Shown one piece after another: positions 11,601 through 24,850 of a stretch of 64,000 nucleotides of DNA. Made by a program: the position numbers and the translations under genes. How positions within the stretch are numbered: the first letter of the stretch is position 1; each line of letters begins with the position of its first letter. The notes under the pieces are model-generated. The model was given only the letters and a program-made list of their open reading frames with translations. It had not been told where the DNA came from and made no database searches. Source of the DNA: Rhabdophis nuchalis (Eukaryota; Chordata; Lepidosauria; Squamata; Natricidae); contig CM077648.1 in NCBI GenBank assembly GCA_039707465.1, positions 29,391,119-29,455,118 of the forward strand. The letters are read 5' to 3'.

Positions 11601-14600
11601 TATTACATTAAAGTTTACCCTTTGAGCCTTGACCAAACTTGATGAAAATGAATATCAATCAAAAGAGGAAGTCTGAATCATTACACAATCAGGGGAAGAT
11701 AGTTTCAAAAGAACCCCGATAACGATAATTTAATTATCAATATCAGCTATTGAACAGTTATATTGTACTCATCCTTTTCTTGTAAGAATGTTAGAGATCA
11801 AAATATAAATATTCACAATAGTATGAATAGATTAATAATATTGGTTATGTTTTTCCTTTTTTGTAGAGTCCCTGAGTACAATGGCAGATAATGAACAGTC
11901 TGGTGATGGTGTACTATCTAGTGGGGTCCCTGAAGTAGGATCTACTGTTTCATTTTCAACTTCTGCTAATAAATCAGAAGAGCAAAATGCCACAACACCA
12001 AGTGAAACTGAGAATGCTGTAATGGAAATTACACCTACTACAGAAATAAGTGAGAATGAACCCATTTTACATACTGCTGTGATAATTGGAGTTTCTATAG
12101 TGCTGCTCTTAGTGCTCTTGATTATCTTGGTCATCTTTATTGTAAGACGTCGCAAACAGAAACAAAGCCAAGAAGGTAAATATGAATATCACTTGGGTAG
12201 GGAAATAAGGGTCACGTGAGAGAAAATAGCATTCATGCTGTAAATGGAATGTCCCAATTAGATCTATGTCTTATAACGCTCTCTAAGCTTAGTCTGCAAC
12301 TGTGTAAAAAAAAACTTGTTTCAGGTATAAACAGGTCTGATGTGTTATCATTGTAGTTTGGCGTATCATACAGGAAGAAAAACAACGAATGAACTATTTT
12401 ATGGTAACGCAAAACATATGAAACCACTTCTATCTTGAGCAAATTGCTATGAGTCCTAGCCTCATTTATTTCTATGATAGAACAGGCTTCCCAATAATCC
12501 CACCCTGTCCAAAATTTTAGTGATGGACCACAAACAAAAATCTTTTTTAATTTTTTTAAAAATTTTCCTTTCTTATTGTTGATAAAACACACTCTATGGC
12601 TGTCACTTCCCGAATGTTATATGTAGAATCTCTGAACAAGATGTTAAGCAATGCTCCATCCTCACTTTTTGGTGGAGATATCCATGATCTGCCTTTCCAA
12701 TAAAATCTGGGCAGAGATCCAGTTATGGGTCCTAACAAAATAAGAATAACAGATAGCTTCTTTTCTACTCTTCTACTCTTTCATCTGTATATCACAGTCA
12801 TCCAATTTACTTCAGTTATTAATTTTTACCTGGGACTAAAATTTCTCTCTCTCTCTCCCCTCCCCTCCCCTCCTTCTCCCTCCCTCTTCACCTTCTTATT
12901 AGTTTACATCTAATACATCTTTGTCATTGGTGGGAATGGTCAGATTGGCTTTCTTGCCCCATCCCTGTCTTCCCAGTCTGCAGCACATGCAGGATGAGCG
13001 TCCTGTGATGGCCAACCTGACCATGGGCAAGCTGGATTGACCATCCCCAGAGATTCTTAGTACATCTAATATCTGCATACCCAAGGATATGCAAGTGTGG
13101 CAGGGCTGCCATCCCCCAATTTCCAACCAATACGCTTTTGGTGAGGAATAGCACTCCCAACAATTCCTTTAGCAGACAAATGCAAAGATGAGCTGAGTCA
13201 AGTAGGATTTTGTTTCTTAGATACTCATTGTGGAATGACTTGAAGTCCCCAAGAGCAGAATGAAGGGACATATTAGTGTATTTGCTGAAGTACAAATAAC
13301 TTCATGCTGGACTTAACTTGAAAAAAGAAAAGTGATGGAGAACAGACCATTCCTTGCAGTGCACTTTCATGGTATCTATGTGATCATCACTAAGGAATAC
13401 TAAGAAAATAAGCTAAAGGCTGTTATATGCAGGGGACATTTTTCTGTTGAAGCAGGCCTGTTGTTTCTTGACTGGGTTTCAAAAGAGGTGAATAAAGATG
13501 TTAAATGACTGGGAAATATAAATTATGCCAGTGCAGGGCCTATCATTTCACTTAAGTCAGGGATGTCCAAACTTGGGAACTTTAAGACTTGTGGACTTCA
13601 ACTCCCAGAATTCCCCAGCCAGCTATGCTTACCAGCTATGCTGGTACCAGCTATGCTGGCTGGGGAATTCTGGGAGTTGAAGTCCACAAGTCTTAAAGTT
13701 CCCAAGTTTGGACATCCCTGACTTAAGGCCTTAGGCCTTAATCTATCTGCATTTGTTTTTATCAAAGTTGCAGACATGTCGTTATAGGGATATTTCTTCT
13801 GCTACATAAATTTGCTGTAGGTTATTTAACATTTCTTCACTAGTAACATTGGGGTATAGTTTGCATGCACTAGCCTTTCCCAATCTTTGGTCTTCTGATG
13901 TGTTGGATTTCGTTCCAGTGATTCCCATCCAGCTGGATTAAGCACATCTCTTTTTTCCCTCCTCAGATGAGCTAGGAAGTGAAAATGGTAAAAGGTAAGA
14001 AATTTCTAGATCTGCTTCTTTTTGTTTGTTGTTTATATTTTAAAGCTGGCACAGGAATTCTGGGTGTTGAAGTCCACAAGTCATAAAGGGGGACACGGTT
14101 TCCCACCTCTGCTCTAAAGTTACATCATGACTCTTTTCTTTCTTTCTATTATCTGTCCTATCTAATCATTGGAACCATAGGTCATAAATTCATCTTTGTA
14201 CTGCTTTATGCAAAAAAAGAAAAACCACCTTAAAGTTTTCCAGTAAACAATAAATACAAATATGGGTAGCACCTTATTTAGTGACTGTTTTAAGAGATGA
14301 TGGACTTCTCCAGAGCTACACATGACCCATTGTGGAATTCTGATGGCGACACATACATATGTACTTACACTCTGCAATGATGTGGTTGCATTTTGGGTGC
14401 TTGGCAACCAGTTCATATGGATGGCAGTTGCAGCATCCCTCTGCAGTTGTATGACTGATTTTCTACGTATTTTGCCAGGTTTTGGTGTTTATTTCTGGTT
14501 TCCAGCAAAAAAAAAAAAATCCATAGAAGTTGTTTAGTGTGGATTGAGTGAAGAGGCAGGACAGTCCGCTAAACGACAGCTCTTTATTTGGGAGACTGGT

Positions 14601-17600
14601 AAAAGAAGTGTGCGCGCTGTCTAGCAGCTCCCTCTTTTAAAGGGAGTCTGACAGCTCAGCCATTGAGCTCTCTTGAATTTCCCCCCTGTAGTGTGAACCA
14701 GTCAATTTAATCCACCAGTCTTTTCCTCCTGATTGAAACCTTCGCCAGAGGTTTCCCTCCCTATTATCATATTCAACAGGAGTGATAGCCAAATCTGGCC
14801 CCAGGCTTGGGCCTCGGCATGCATAGATTCAATAAAGCTGACTGAGGCAGGAAGATCGTTTTATTATGATTTATTCAGAATGTTTTGATAAAAAGAATTC
14901 CTCTCATTCAACGAGGGAACCTCGAGACTCATCTTACATTCCCTTTTATAATTAAGACATTAAAGGAAGTTACACAAGAAAAGTTGATTGGACAGGACAA
15001 AAGTATCTTCTCCTTTGCATAGGAAATCATTTACATGAAGTTAAACATATCACATATTTGCATCGGTAATACCATATTTAAATGAGCTCTGACGAACAAG
15101 GGGACTTAAAATTTAACATGTTGATGAAGGAAAATGCCATAAAGTTGCTTAGGGTTTACAAAGAGACAAAGCAGTTGCCAATTAACACTAAACTAGTGTA
15201 AACACTAGTAAACACTAAACTCTTTTATCAGAAGACAAACTACAGTCATCCTATTTACACAGTCCTATTCTATTGTGGGCTGGAGAGCCAAGACAGTTTT
15301 AGCTTGCAGTTTAGGAAAGTTAGAAATTATCAATCCATTCATACAGCAACAGAATAAAGATGTTTATACATTACAATCTGCAATAGTTGGACAAGCTATT
15401 AACCTCAAATTAAAAGAGATTAAAAATCAAATTAAAATACAAGAAAAACCCATACTTATCAAGTGTAACAATATTACAAAGCCCATGCTATGTGGCCCCT
15501 AGAAGAAAATACGTTTTTTAATAACTGCTGCATTTGTTAACAGCTGCTCTATTCACTCAATGACCACAGCATTAATTTAACAACCTCTGCAAAAAAGGAT
15601 TGTAAAATCAGGCGTGGTAATGTGATGACCTGCCTAATGGCTGCCTTATAACCATAATTCTGGGCTCATGGTCATAAGTCAAGGATTACCTGCATTGACT
15701 TTTCTCTAATCAAACAGGTCAATTTCACCATCTCAGCAAGTTCTATCATCTTCACCAACTATTTCTCCACTGCCAACTCTTCCCATCTTTGCATGTACAA
15801 TAACCTGATTATCATATATAAAAACAATGTTCCATGATTTGCCCCCAGTTGTTTAACTATCAGTCTCAAGAGCCAAAGTTCTGTTTCAGTTGTTCCTCAT
15901 TAATCTTTATAATCCTCTGAATCAGTGTATGCAATTTTGTACCCCAAATCTTCTAGCTTTTTTGCATGTGCACATCTACTGTACCTATTTTATCATATCT
16001 ATGCTCTGCAGTTGCTAATTCAACTACAATGTAACCTAATGAATAATATTTATTTTTTCAAACTAAAGCCACCAGTTGCTAGACACTTAGCTATCCTTGA
16101 GCATGTGCCTGATATAAACAATTTTATCAGAAAACTAAGAAACGTAATTCTAAATTGCCAGCTCCAAAATATTTTGTTTTTGTTTATTAAGTCCTATTTT
16201 TGAGGAAGATACGCCTTCTGTAATGGAAATTGAGATGGAAGAACTGGATAAATGGATGAACAGCTTGAAAAAAAATGGTACGTATTTATCCCTATCTGAC
16301 TTAACAACTTTTTTCTTCCCTGATATATCTGTCACTGACATTGATAAATATTTTAAACAGTTGTAGATAATAGCACATCATAAAATGAGAGCACAAAGAC
16401 ATACTCTATATTTTAAGAACCTTAATTTTTAAAGAAGAGCTAATACAATAAGGTGTCTTTTACATAAAGAATATTTTATTCTGCACATATAAATGCTTGT
16501 GATATTTTAAAATGTACCAGGTGTTTGTTGAAATTAGCAGGCATTAATTTATAATATACTTTATAACTGATTTACAACTTCTAGAGCTTTTTCTTCAGTT
16601 CTCTGTCTGGGATAATTCTACAAAGTAGGCAGTGACCACATTGGGCCATTTGTGTAGATCTTTTAGACTGACCTCCTAACTGCCATTATCTGGAATGGAA
16701 GATTACCCACCCCACTTCATGTGATTCTAGTCGAGTCTGGAAGCAAAAACTGCATATACACTTATATTTAAGATGTGTTTCTTGGCTTCTTTATTTTAAT
16801 CACTATGCATAGTTGTCTCTTTCATTGGATTAAATCAAGTTGCTTGGCGGGGGAAATGTAGGGTCAAGTTGTTTGTCCAAGGAGGACTTTAACAATGTTT
16901 GGCTCTTAGAGAAAAATGACAGAATAAATCAGAAAAAGAGAAATATGTGTAGGCACTCATCACTCCAGTTCAGTTGGCCTGGATACCTATGAGTTTTAGT
17001 TCAATTGTTAAAACCCTGCACACCAAGAATCTAGTTTAGAATATATATAAAAAGACCAGCCATGTAAGGAGGAAACTGCACGTCAGGTACAATTTGTATG
17101 CAAGTTGTGCAACAACATTTACACTGGAAAGTACAGTCCATATAAAATCTATCCCTTTTTGCACAAATTTATCTTCTACTCCAGTGGTAGTCAACCTGGT
17201 CCCTACCACCCACTAGTGGGCGTTCCAGCTTTCATGGTGGACGGTAGGGGTTTTGTCCGATACTGAAGCACTTTCCTTTGTTAAAAAAAATTAATTGATT
17301 TCCCTACTTTATAAATTACCATTCCTGTGGAACCGGTGGGCGGTTAGAAAATTTTTACTGCTAACAGAGATATAATAGTGGGTGGTAGGTATAAAAAGGT
17401 TGACTACTCAATGGCCAGAGTTCGATTGCTTTCACTCTTTCCTTATAGTAGAACTGAAGAAATGAATGACTTGCAGATCATTGAATGTGTTCCTTTGCAA
17501 AGTAGAAATTTATGTATTTATTTGTATAAGAGAAAGCAATGGAAGCAAGGTATTAATAGATTATTAAAATGTGTATTACTGTTATCAATATGACCCCTTT

Positions 17601-20600
17601 GTAGCAGATATCCATGCAGACAGTAATCTGCAGATACAACAATAGTTGTATGCATGCGAGATCGCTTCCGGCTCCCGGAGGCAAAGGACGGGTCTTTGAC
17701 TCGTCCGCCGCTTGTCTCCCCAGCGGTGTCTTCGGGCGCTTGGGGGCTTTGCGAAAGAGCCCCTTAACCGGACGGACAGCTTGCGGTAGACCCCCACCCC
17801 ACAGTTGTCGGGGGGGTCACACCCGCGTCGTCCCAGGAGTTGGAGAGCAAAATGCGGGGGGGAAAGTCCCCTTTGCCAATGGAGCGCCGGAACAACAGAC
17901 AATGAAGAAGCGGGCTGAAATCCGGGGTTGCAGGAAGCACCGAGGCTTTGTGGTCGGCTGTTTGATTTGTGAGTTGATTCTGAGATTTCGATGCATTCAG
18001 TTCTTTTAAGGAAAGAAGAATGGAGGGGGGAGTTGGAAAAAAAACAACCCTCGGAGATCAAGCGGCATCTTAAAACGCCCCCCGAGCTCGGGGAGAGAGA
18101 GAAAGTAACATCCGATGCTGAATAACTGAGACTGGAAGCTTACTAAATGTGGATTAGCCGTTGTTACTTTGTATCCGAGTTTTGTAGCAACAGAAATGAC
18201 TTTCACTAGTTCCCCTGACCACCAAGGGCGGGGAAACATGGCGCTTCTTTGTTTTTGTTCCCGGTGAGAACTTTCTCTTTTTAACATGTAGATAGTCCTT
18301 CATTGTTACAAGCTTGGAAAATTTATTGAAAAATCAACGCAAGTGACTTTTGGGGTTTCCCCCAACGTGTGCCTTCTTTTATATGAGAATTGATTACAAA
18401 AAACTTTTTCTCTCTGGAATTTAAGTGCTGTTTTTAACTTTGGACATTGACTTTTCCTTTTCTTTGACCTCACGAGCGCCTCGCCCTGCGGACACCATAT
18501 TAGTGTCAAGAACTTAAAACCCTCATTACTGTTTCAAAAAGAAGCCTCCATAACAGGGGGGGGGGGGGGAAATTATGGAAATGCTACAATCAATAGAGGA
18601 AACTCTCCAAAGCATAATGGAAGAAATAACAGAGATTCGGAAGGACAGGTTAAGATCAACACTTGAGCTTTTGGAGACGCAAAAGACACTAATGGGAAAT
18701 AAACAAAAAACGGAAGAGGAGAAGGGGGGTAGCAGTGATGGGGGAAAAGATAAAGGAGTCACAAAAAGAATCAACAGATTTTGATGGTTGTAGAATTGAT
18801 CTTGAAAGAATGCCTTACAACTCAGCATATGCCAGAACAAATGATGTATCCAGAGAGACATATATTAAACTTGTAAGAGGGCTGACAAGGGATGAGATCC
18901 CGAAAGCACAGCATAATAGTTTATTGAAATATGAGCCAAAAGAATTTGCCATTCTGAAACAGGTTCCGGAAAAAATACCAGACGTAGGAGGGTATTATTC
19001 CCTCTTATTTGAAAAAAAATTATTATATAAAAATGGGATCTGCGACAGATGGTTCATGTCTGAAGGAATGTTAGTGCTCTGGGAGGGGGGGAGAGTAAAA
19101 ATTAAAACAATGGAAGAAGCGCAAGCCTTTTTTTTTTAAAAGAAAAATAATATGCCTCAATCCTGGAGGAAGAAAATGGGTGAACGGGAGGGGCCATGGT
19201 ACCGCCCATTGGTGGGAGGGAGGATGAGGATACAGTATCTAAAAGACTCGGTTTACAAAAATGATTTCCTTTAATATACTGTAACTTTTTCTTTTGGATG
19301 CTTTGTAGAAACAATGTATTGAATGCATGAACTTTGTGAAATGACATATATGTAACTCCTGCCACCTTAAATGGAAAAATAATTAATTTTTGTATGAAGC
19401 CTTGGGGGCGGCCTGCACCCCCGATATGGATGCCTCCAAAATGTTTCTCTTATACCCTATATACCCTTTCCTTGCTAAAAAAATTGTAAAAACCAATAAA
19501 ACTTTTTTTTGCAATAGTTGTATGCATGCAATTTTCTTCAACTAAGAGTGCAAATGTCTAAGCCTGATAAATCTTTCTCTAATGTAACATAGATGAGTTC
19601 CATGCCCTGACTAAAAAATGTGTATCCTTAAAGGTGCCAACCCATGAATTTAAGTGAACATTTGTTCTTTTTTTTTTATCCAACAACTAGTGAAATTATT
19701 TTATAAGTCAGGCTTGAGGAAGGCATAATCACGAGTCTTGATTAAGCTGTATGAAAATTAAGTTTGCAGAAACAGTCTAATTCCTCATTTGTTTGTACAC
19801 CATTCATAAACCTGGCATCTCATTTTCTAACTCTGAACTAGAACAGGAATAGTTATTTTAATAAAGTTACTCACTTTAATATTTAATAATAATAATAATA
19901 ATAATATTTAATATTTATAAAACCGCACCCTCTCCCCACAGGGACTCGGGGCGGTGCACAGGTAGAATAAAAACAATAAATAAATACAAACAATTCTAAA
20001 AACAAATTAAACATAACCTGCGCTAAAATTCCCCATTAAAACTAAACAGTCCTAATTTCCCAATAAAAACCCCAAAGACAGAGAGACTTATCCTAGGCCG
20101 GCCAGACAGAAAAAGTGAGTTTTTAATTTAAGACGGAAGGAGCGGAGGTCCGTGGTCGTCCTGATATCGGGGGGAAGGTCGTTCCAGAGGGCCAGGCCCG
20201 CCACAGAGATAGCCCTTCCCCTGGGTGTCGCCCGCTGACAATGTCTAGTGGACGGCACCCGGAGAAGTCCCTCTCTGTGGGAGCGAATCGGCCGTGAGGA
20301 TGTATGAGGCAGGATCCGATCCCGCAGATAGCTACCTTACTTTGCTTACCTTACTGTTTCATGAAGCTTTATAAAGCATAGATCAACTTGAAGACTGAAT
20401 TACTAAGCATTTCTATAAACTTGGGAGGGGGTTGTAGCCTTTTCATTTGCACAGCCATATTGGTACTAAGGACATTGTTAATATTGAATTGGAATGAAGG
20501 ACGTACTTAATCTGAATGCCACATCAGGACCTAACTGAATTGGACTGAATTTAAATTCAATTAATTATATATAGCTTAATTTAATATTTTGCACATATTT

Positions 20601-22356
20601 AATCATTTCTCCCTTTTGCATTATTTCAATTTGCAATTTGATGATAACTTGCAAAGGAATTCTGAGACCACATACAAGACTTCTCAAGTTGCGTGCTATA
20701 GAGCCACAATAGTAAATCTATTCAACTTTCCGATACTGCATATATTTTTAATGGTATTTTTCCTCTCTCCAAAACTTTCATGTCTCTTCAGAGAAATAGA
20801 TTTTCAGTGCTCAACAGCAAAATCCCATGAAACACACAATTACATTGGGTACACCTACACATGCCTTATATAAGCAAACTGGTAGATACTTCTGCTAGGT
20901 AAATCATTTTGGAAAACCACAACATATCTGCACACATGGCGTAGGACATAAAAGGAGGGTATATACTGTAGGTGAATACCAAAATAACAAAAGGGTCAGA
21001 TTTTATAAAGGCTGAGAGCTTTCATTAGGGCTATGTAGGTAAACCTGTATAGCCATAACAACATTCTTTCCCTGGGAGTCAAGGACGTTCAGCGTGACTG
21101 GGAAACAACTCCAGTTAGGATGGTGACCTGATTGGACCATGTGATGGACATGTGGGTGCAGAGGAAGAGACTTTGACGTTCCTTTGGGTGGAGAAAACCA
21201 GGGAGATTTTCAGATTTGGGTTTTCCCAGATGTGCAAATATGACATCTATAATAAAATGGAACTTTGAGGAAATGCCTGCCTCAGAGTCTTACTTCTGTT
21301 GAGGGTGTTACTTGGAACTCTGACAATACCTCTACACCACATACAATGCAATGTCACTTATCTATGGTTTGCAACACAATCACTTGCCAAACAGTATGAA
21401 TGACAGTATGCCTGACCTTCTACTAGGGGGCAAAAGATGGAATTCTGGGCATTATATGTGATAGTACTTGCCAGTATTTATTTATTTATTTGCTTATTTA
21501 TTTATTTATTTGCTTATTTACTTATGTATTTATTTTCAATAATACAATGGACAATTTATTATTATCCATTTTATTTTTAACTGGTTGGCAAAAGCAAAAG
21601 GCTGGAGAGGAAAGCCGTTTATATATACTGCACAGAGAATGCATTGCAATAAATGAAGCAAATGCTACTATGGCTTCTGAGACATCTTCTACATATAAAA
21701 AATTGGCTGTGTGTGTGTGTGTTCCAGCATAACTCTGAAATACCTCAAGCAATTTCAATCAAACTTGGAACACAGATGATTTACTCTCTGGAAACAAATA
21801 CTATGGTGGTAAGACACCCCTAACACCCCTCGGAGTGTGTGTGTGTCTGTATGTTCCAGCATAACTCTGGAATGCCTGGGCCGCTAAGATGAAAAGGAAT
21901 GGATTATATCTATAGTGTCAAATCACAGTACTTTTGACAGGGATAGTGTGTATTTTGGATTTGTGTGTGTGTTTGTGTGTGTGTGCTCCAGCATTACTTT
22001 GACTTGACACTATAGATATAATTCATTCCTTTTCCTGTCTAATATAGGATTAGGATAAATACCTGGGCAATGCCAGGTTAACAACTAGTTTTAATAAAAC
22101 ATAATTTGAAACTATTAGACTTTGCTATTCCAACTGAATGGCTGTTTCGCCAATTTTCAAGGTTAATGGTTTGTTTTCTTTTCACAGCAGAAAGTGATTA
22201 TTTGCCTCCTGTAAAAGAAGAGAAAGATGGTAACACCAACCCAAGGTACCTAAAATTCTCAGTTCCTAAAAGTGACACTGTCAGTAGAACTACAATTGCA
22301 AAAATGTTACATCTTCCTCTTTCCCCTTATTCCTTGATATCTTGCTTGCTTCTAGT

Positions 22357-22403
<47 letters not shown>

Positions 22404-23727
22404 ATTTTATGAGCTGATCAATAAATTAAATTAGAGAGAGACCAGGATAGATCTATTTTGAGCTTATTAGCTCTCATCAGCTGGCCATACCCTATATTGG
22501 GATTCGAACCGGGGCTGTGTTGCATGCCAGGCAAGGAGCCTAGCACTTTAGCCAAGCCGGCTCCCCTATTGCATCAGCTGTATTATATATATGTGTGTGT
22601 GTCTGTCTGTTTGTCTCTGTGTGTGTGTGTTAGGTTTTTGAGCTGATCAATAAATAAATCAGAGAGACTAGGATAAATCTATTTTGAGCTATTAGGTCTC
22701 ATCAGTTAGCCATGCCCTTACTGGGATTCGAACCAGGGAAGTATTACATGTGAGGCAGTTGTAATTGCCGCTAGACTACTGGTTCTTATCCTGATCAGCT
22801 GAGACAGGAGGATAAGTATATGCTTGTGTCACAACACCCTGTTAAGCCCCAATTAAGGGAGGAAGCATACTGCTCTCCTTTTCTGCCTTTCAGCTCATCA
22901 CCAGAGACCATCTAGACCAGGGGTCCCCAACCCCCGGGCTGCAGACCGGTGCCGGTCCGTGGCTTGGTAGGAACTGGGCCGCAGGGCGGAGGAGGAGGAG
23001 GAGGGAGGAGGGGACAGCCCCCTGGGCAGAGCACGCGCGAGAACGCAGGCGCAGCTGTTCGCGCTGTTGGAGTGCAGCTCTTCCTCCACCCTCGTCGACG
23101 GTGGGACTCCTGGGCGCTGCCGCCCCCCCCTACCGGCCGCCGATTCCCTTCCTCCCCCCCCCCACACACGGAGCCTTCTCAGCTCCTGGAAGGAGCCTGA
23201 GTGAGCAAACGAGCAACCAAGTGCGGCGCCCGGGCAGGCGAGGCAGGCTAAGGCGAGTGAGCACGGCGGCCCGGGCTGAGGAGGCTCGGGGGGGGGGCGG
23301 GGGAGACGACAGACAGACAGAGAGAGGCACAGACACAGAGAGAGAGACAGGGAGGGAGGGGGAAATCAGAGAGTGACACACACACAGAGAGAGACAGGGA
23401 GAGAAAGAGAGACACAGAATGAGTGATTAAGTGCGTGGATGCGAGACAGACAGACACATACACACACATAGAGTGACAGATGGGCGGACGAAGGAGAGAG
23501 AGACAGAGAGAGAGAGAGAGAAAGAAAGAAAAAGAAAGTGGGAGAGAGAGAAAGAAAGAGAGAAAGAGAAAGAAAGACAGACAGAGAAAGAGAAAGAAAG
23601 AGACAGAAAGGAAAGAGAGAGAAAAAAAGAGAGAAAGAGAGGAAGAAAGAAAGAGAGAGAGAGAAAGAGAAAGAAAGAGAAAGAAATAGAGAGAGAAAGA
23701 AAGAGAAAGAAAGAGACAGAGAAAGAG

Positions 23728-23782
<55 letters not shown>

Positions 23783-24818
23783 ACTTATGACCACAATTGA
23801 GCACAAAAGTTTGGTTGTTAACCAAGACCATTGTTAAGTGAGTTTCACATTTTCCAAGTTGGCCACGCCCACCCAGTGACATGACTGCTGAGCCACACAG
23901 CAGAAAGAGAGAGAAAGAGAAAGAAATAAAGAGAGAAAGAGGGAAAAAGAAAGAGAGAGAAAGAGAAAGAGTAAGAAATAAAGAGAGAAAGAGGGAAAGA
24001 AAGAGAAAGAAAGAGAAAGAGTAAGAAATAAAGAGAGAAAGAGGGAAAGAAAGAGAAAGAGTAAGAAATAAAAAGAGAAAGAGGGAAAGAAAGAGAAAGA
24101 AAGAGAGAAAGAGAAAGAAATAAAGAGAAAGAGGGAAAGAAAGAACAAAAAAGAGAAAGAAAGAGAAAGAAATAAAGAGAGAGAGAAAGAAAGAGAAAGA
24201 AAGAGACAGAGAAAGAAAGAAAGAAAGAGAGAAATAAAGAAATAAAGAGAGAAAGAGGGAAAGAAAGAGAAAGAAAGAAAGAGAGAGAGAGAAAGAGAAA
24301 GAAAGAGAAAGAAATAGAGAGAGAGAGAAAGAGAAAGAAAGAGACAGAGAAAGAAAGAGAGAAAGAAAGAAAGAAAGAAAGAAAGAAGGAAAGAAAGAAA
24401 GAAAGAAAGAACTTATGACCACAATTGAGCACAAAAGTTTGGTTGTTAACCAAGACCATTGTTAAGTGAGTTTCACATTTTCCAAGTTGGCCACGCCCAC
24501 CCAGTCACATGACTGCTGAGCCACACAGCCGGTCAGCAAAATTTTCTTTAAAATGAAACCGGTCCCTGGGGCAAAAAAGGTTGGGGACCCCTGATCTAGA
24601 CAGAAAGCTATGAGTTCCGTTGTGTACTTTTTTTATATATGTGTGTGTTAGGTTTTTGAGCTGGTCAATAAAGAAATCAGGGAGACACACATATAAAAAT
24701 AATAATTACACAACGGAACTCATGGCTTTCTGTCTAGATGGTCTCTGGTGATGAGCCGAAAGGCAGAGCAGTATGCTTCCTCCCTTAATTGGGGCTTAAC
24801 AGGATGTTGTGACACAAG

Positions 24819-24850
<32 letters not shown>

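Larger units (their letters stand above)
4776..11866 (+). other. TMEM154: TMEM154 intron 1
   Basis: 7.1 kb, GTAAGT to TAG. It contains hAT elements at 6725-6858, 7884-7987, 8279-8933 (nested) and 10680-10849, and an antisense SINE at 9250-9492. A 19-bp tandem duplication lies at about 5147-5184 (AAACACTGTGCTATTTA twice). The rest is AT-rich and unrecognised. Confidence 0.8.
13995..16191 (+). other. TMEM154: TMEM154 intron 3
   Basis: 2.2 kb, GTAAGA to AAG. Holds an antisense solo LTR (14531-14778), a second promoter-like antisense repeat (14779-15290), and two fragments (about 14270-14450 and 15540-15695) of the DNA-transposon family seen intact at 24880-25259. Confidence 0.8.
16278..22187 (+). 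other. TMEM154: TMEM154 intron 4
   Basis: 5.9 kb, GTACGT to CAG with a strong pyrimidine tract. Contains a hAT-like element (17186-17404), the ORF1-only L1-like insertion (17658-19511), an L2 tail (19878-20338), an LTR candidate (21056-21325), a TTTA-rich run (21477-21535) and a Helitron-like element (21685-22088). Confidence 0.8.
22823..24818. repeat. Fold-back (inverted) repeat split by a hAT insertion
   Basis: The left arm is 22823-22917 plus 24602-24626; the right arm is its inverted copy at 24707-24818. The arms share CTTGTGTCACAACA, AAGCCCCAATTAAGGG, CTCATCACCAGAGACC and the segment around the target site. The loop (24627-24706) holds a SINE-tail fragment. The right arm keeps a single GTCTAGAT where the left arm has the hAT insertion between two ATCTAGAC copies. 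Confidence 0.85.

Noticed and set aside
11881..12219. 112-codon frame as an independent gene starting at its own ATG
   Set aside because: It is TMEM154 exon 2 read past its donor; the true start is at 4712 and the frame continues into exon 3.
18735..19139. 134-codon frame as a host gene
   Set aside because: It lies inside an insertion with an 18-bp target duplication and matches an L1 ORF1p C-terminus pattern.
22490..22580. Functional tRNA gene on the minus strand
   Set aside because: It has A- and B-box-like motifs but no complete cloverleaf, and sister copies show that it is a SINE head.
23427..24434. Minus-strand open frame of 335 codons rich in Phe/Leu/Ser
   Set aside because: It is the complement of GAAA/GAGA repeats inside a hAT element; no domain, and frames are open on both strands.
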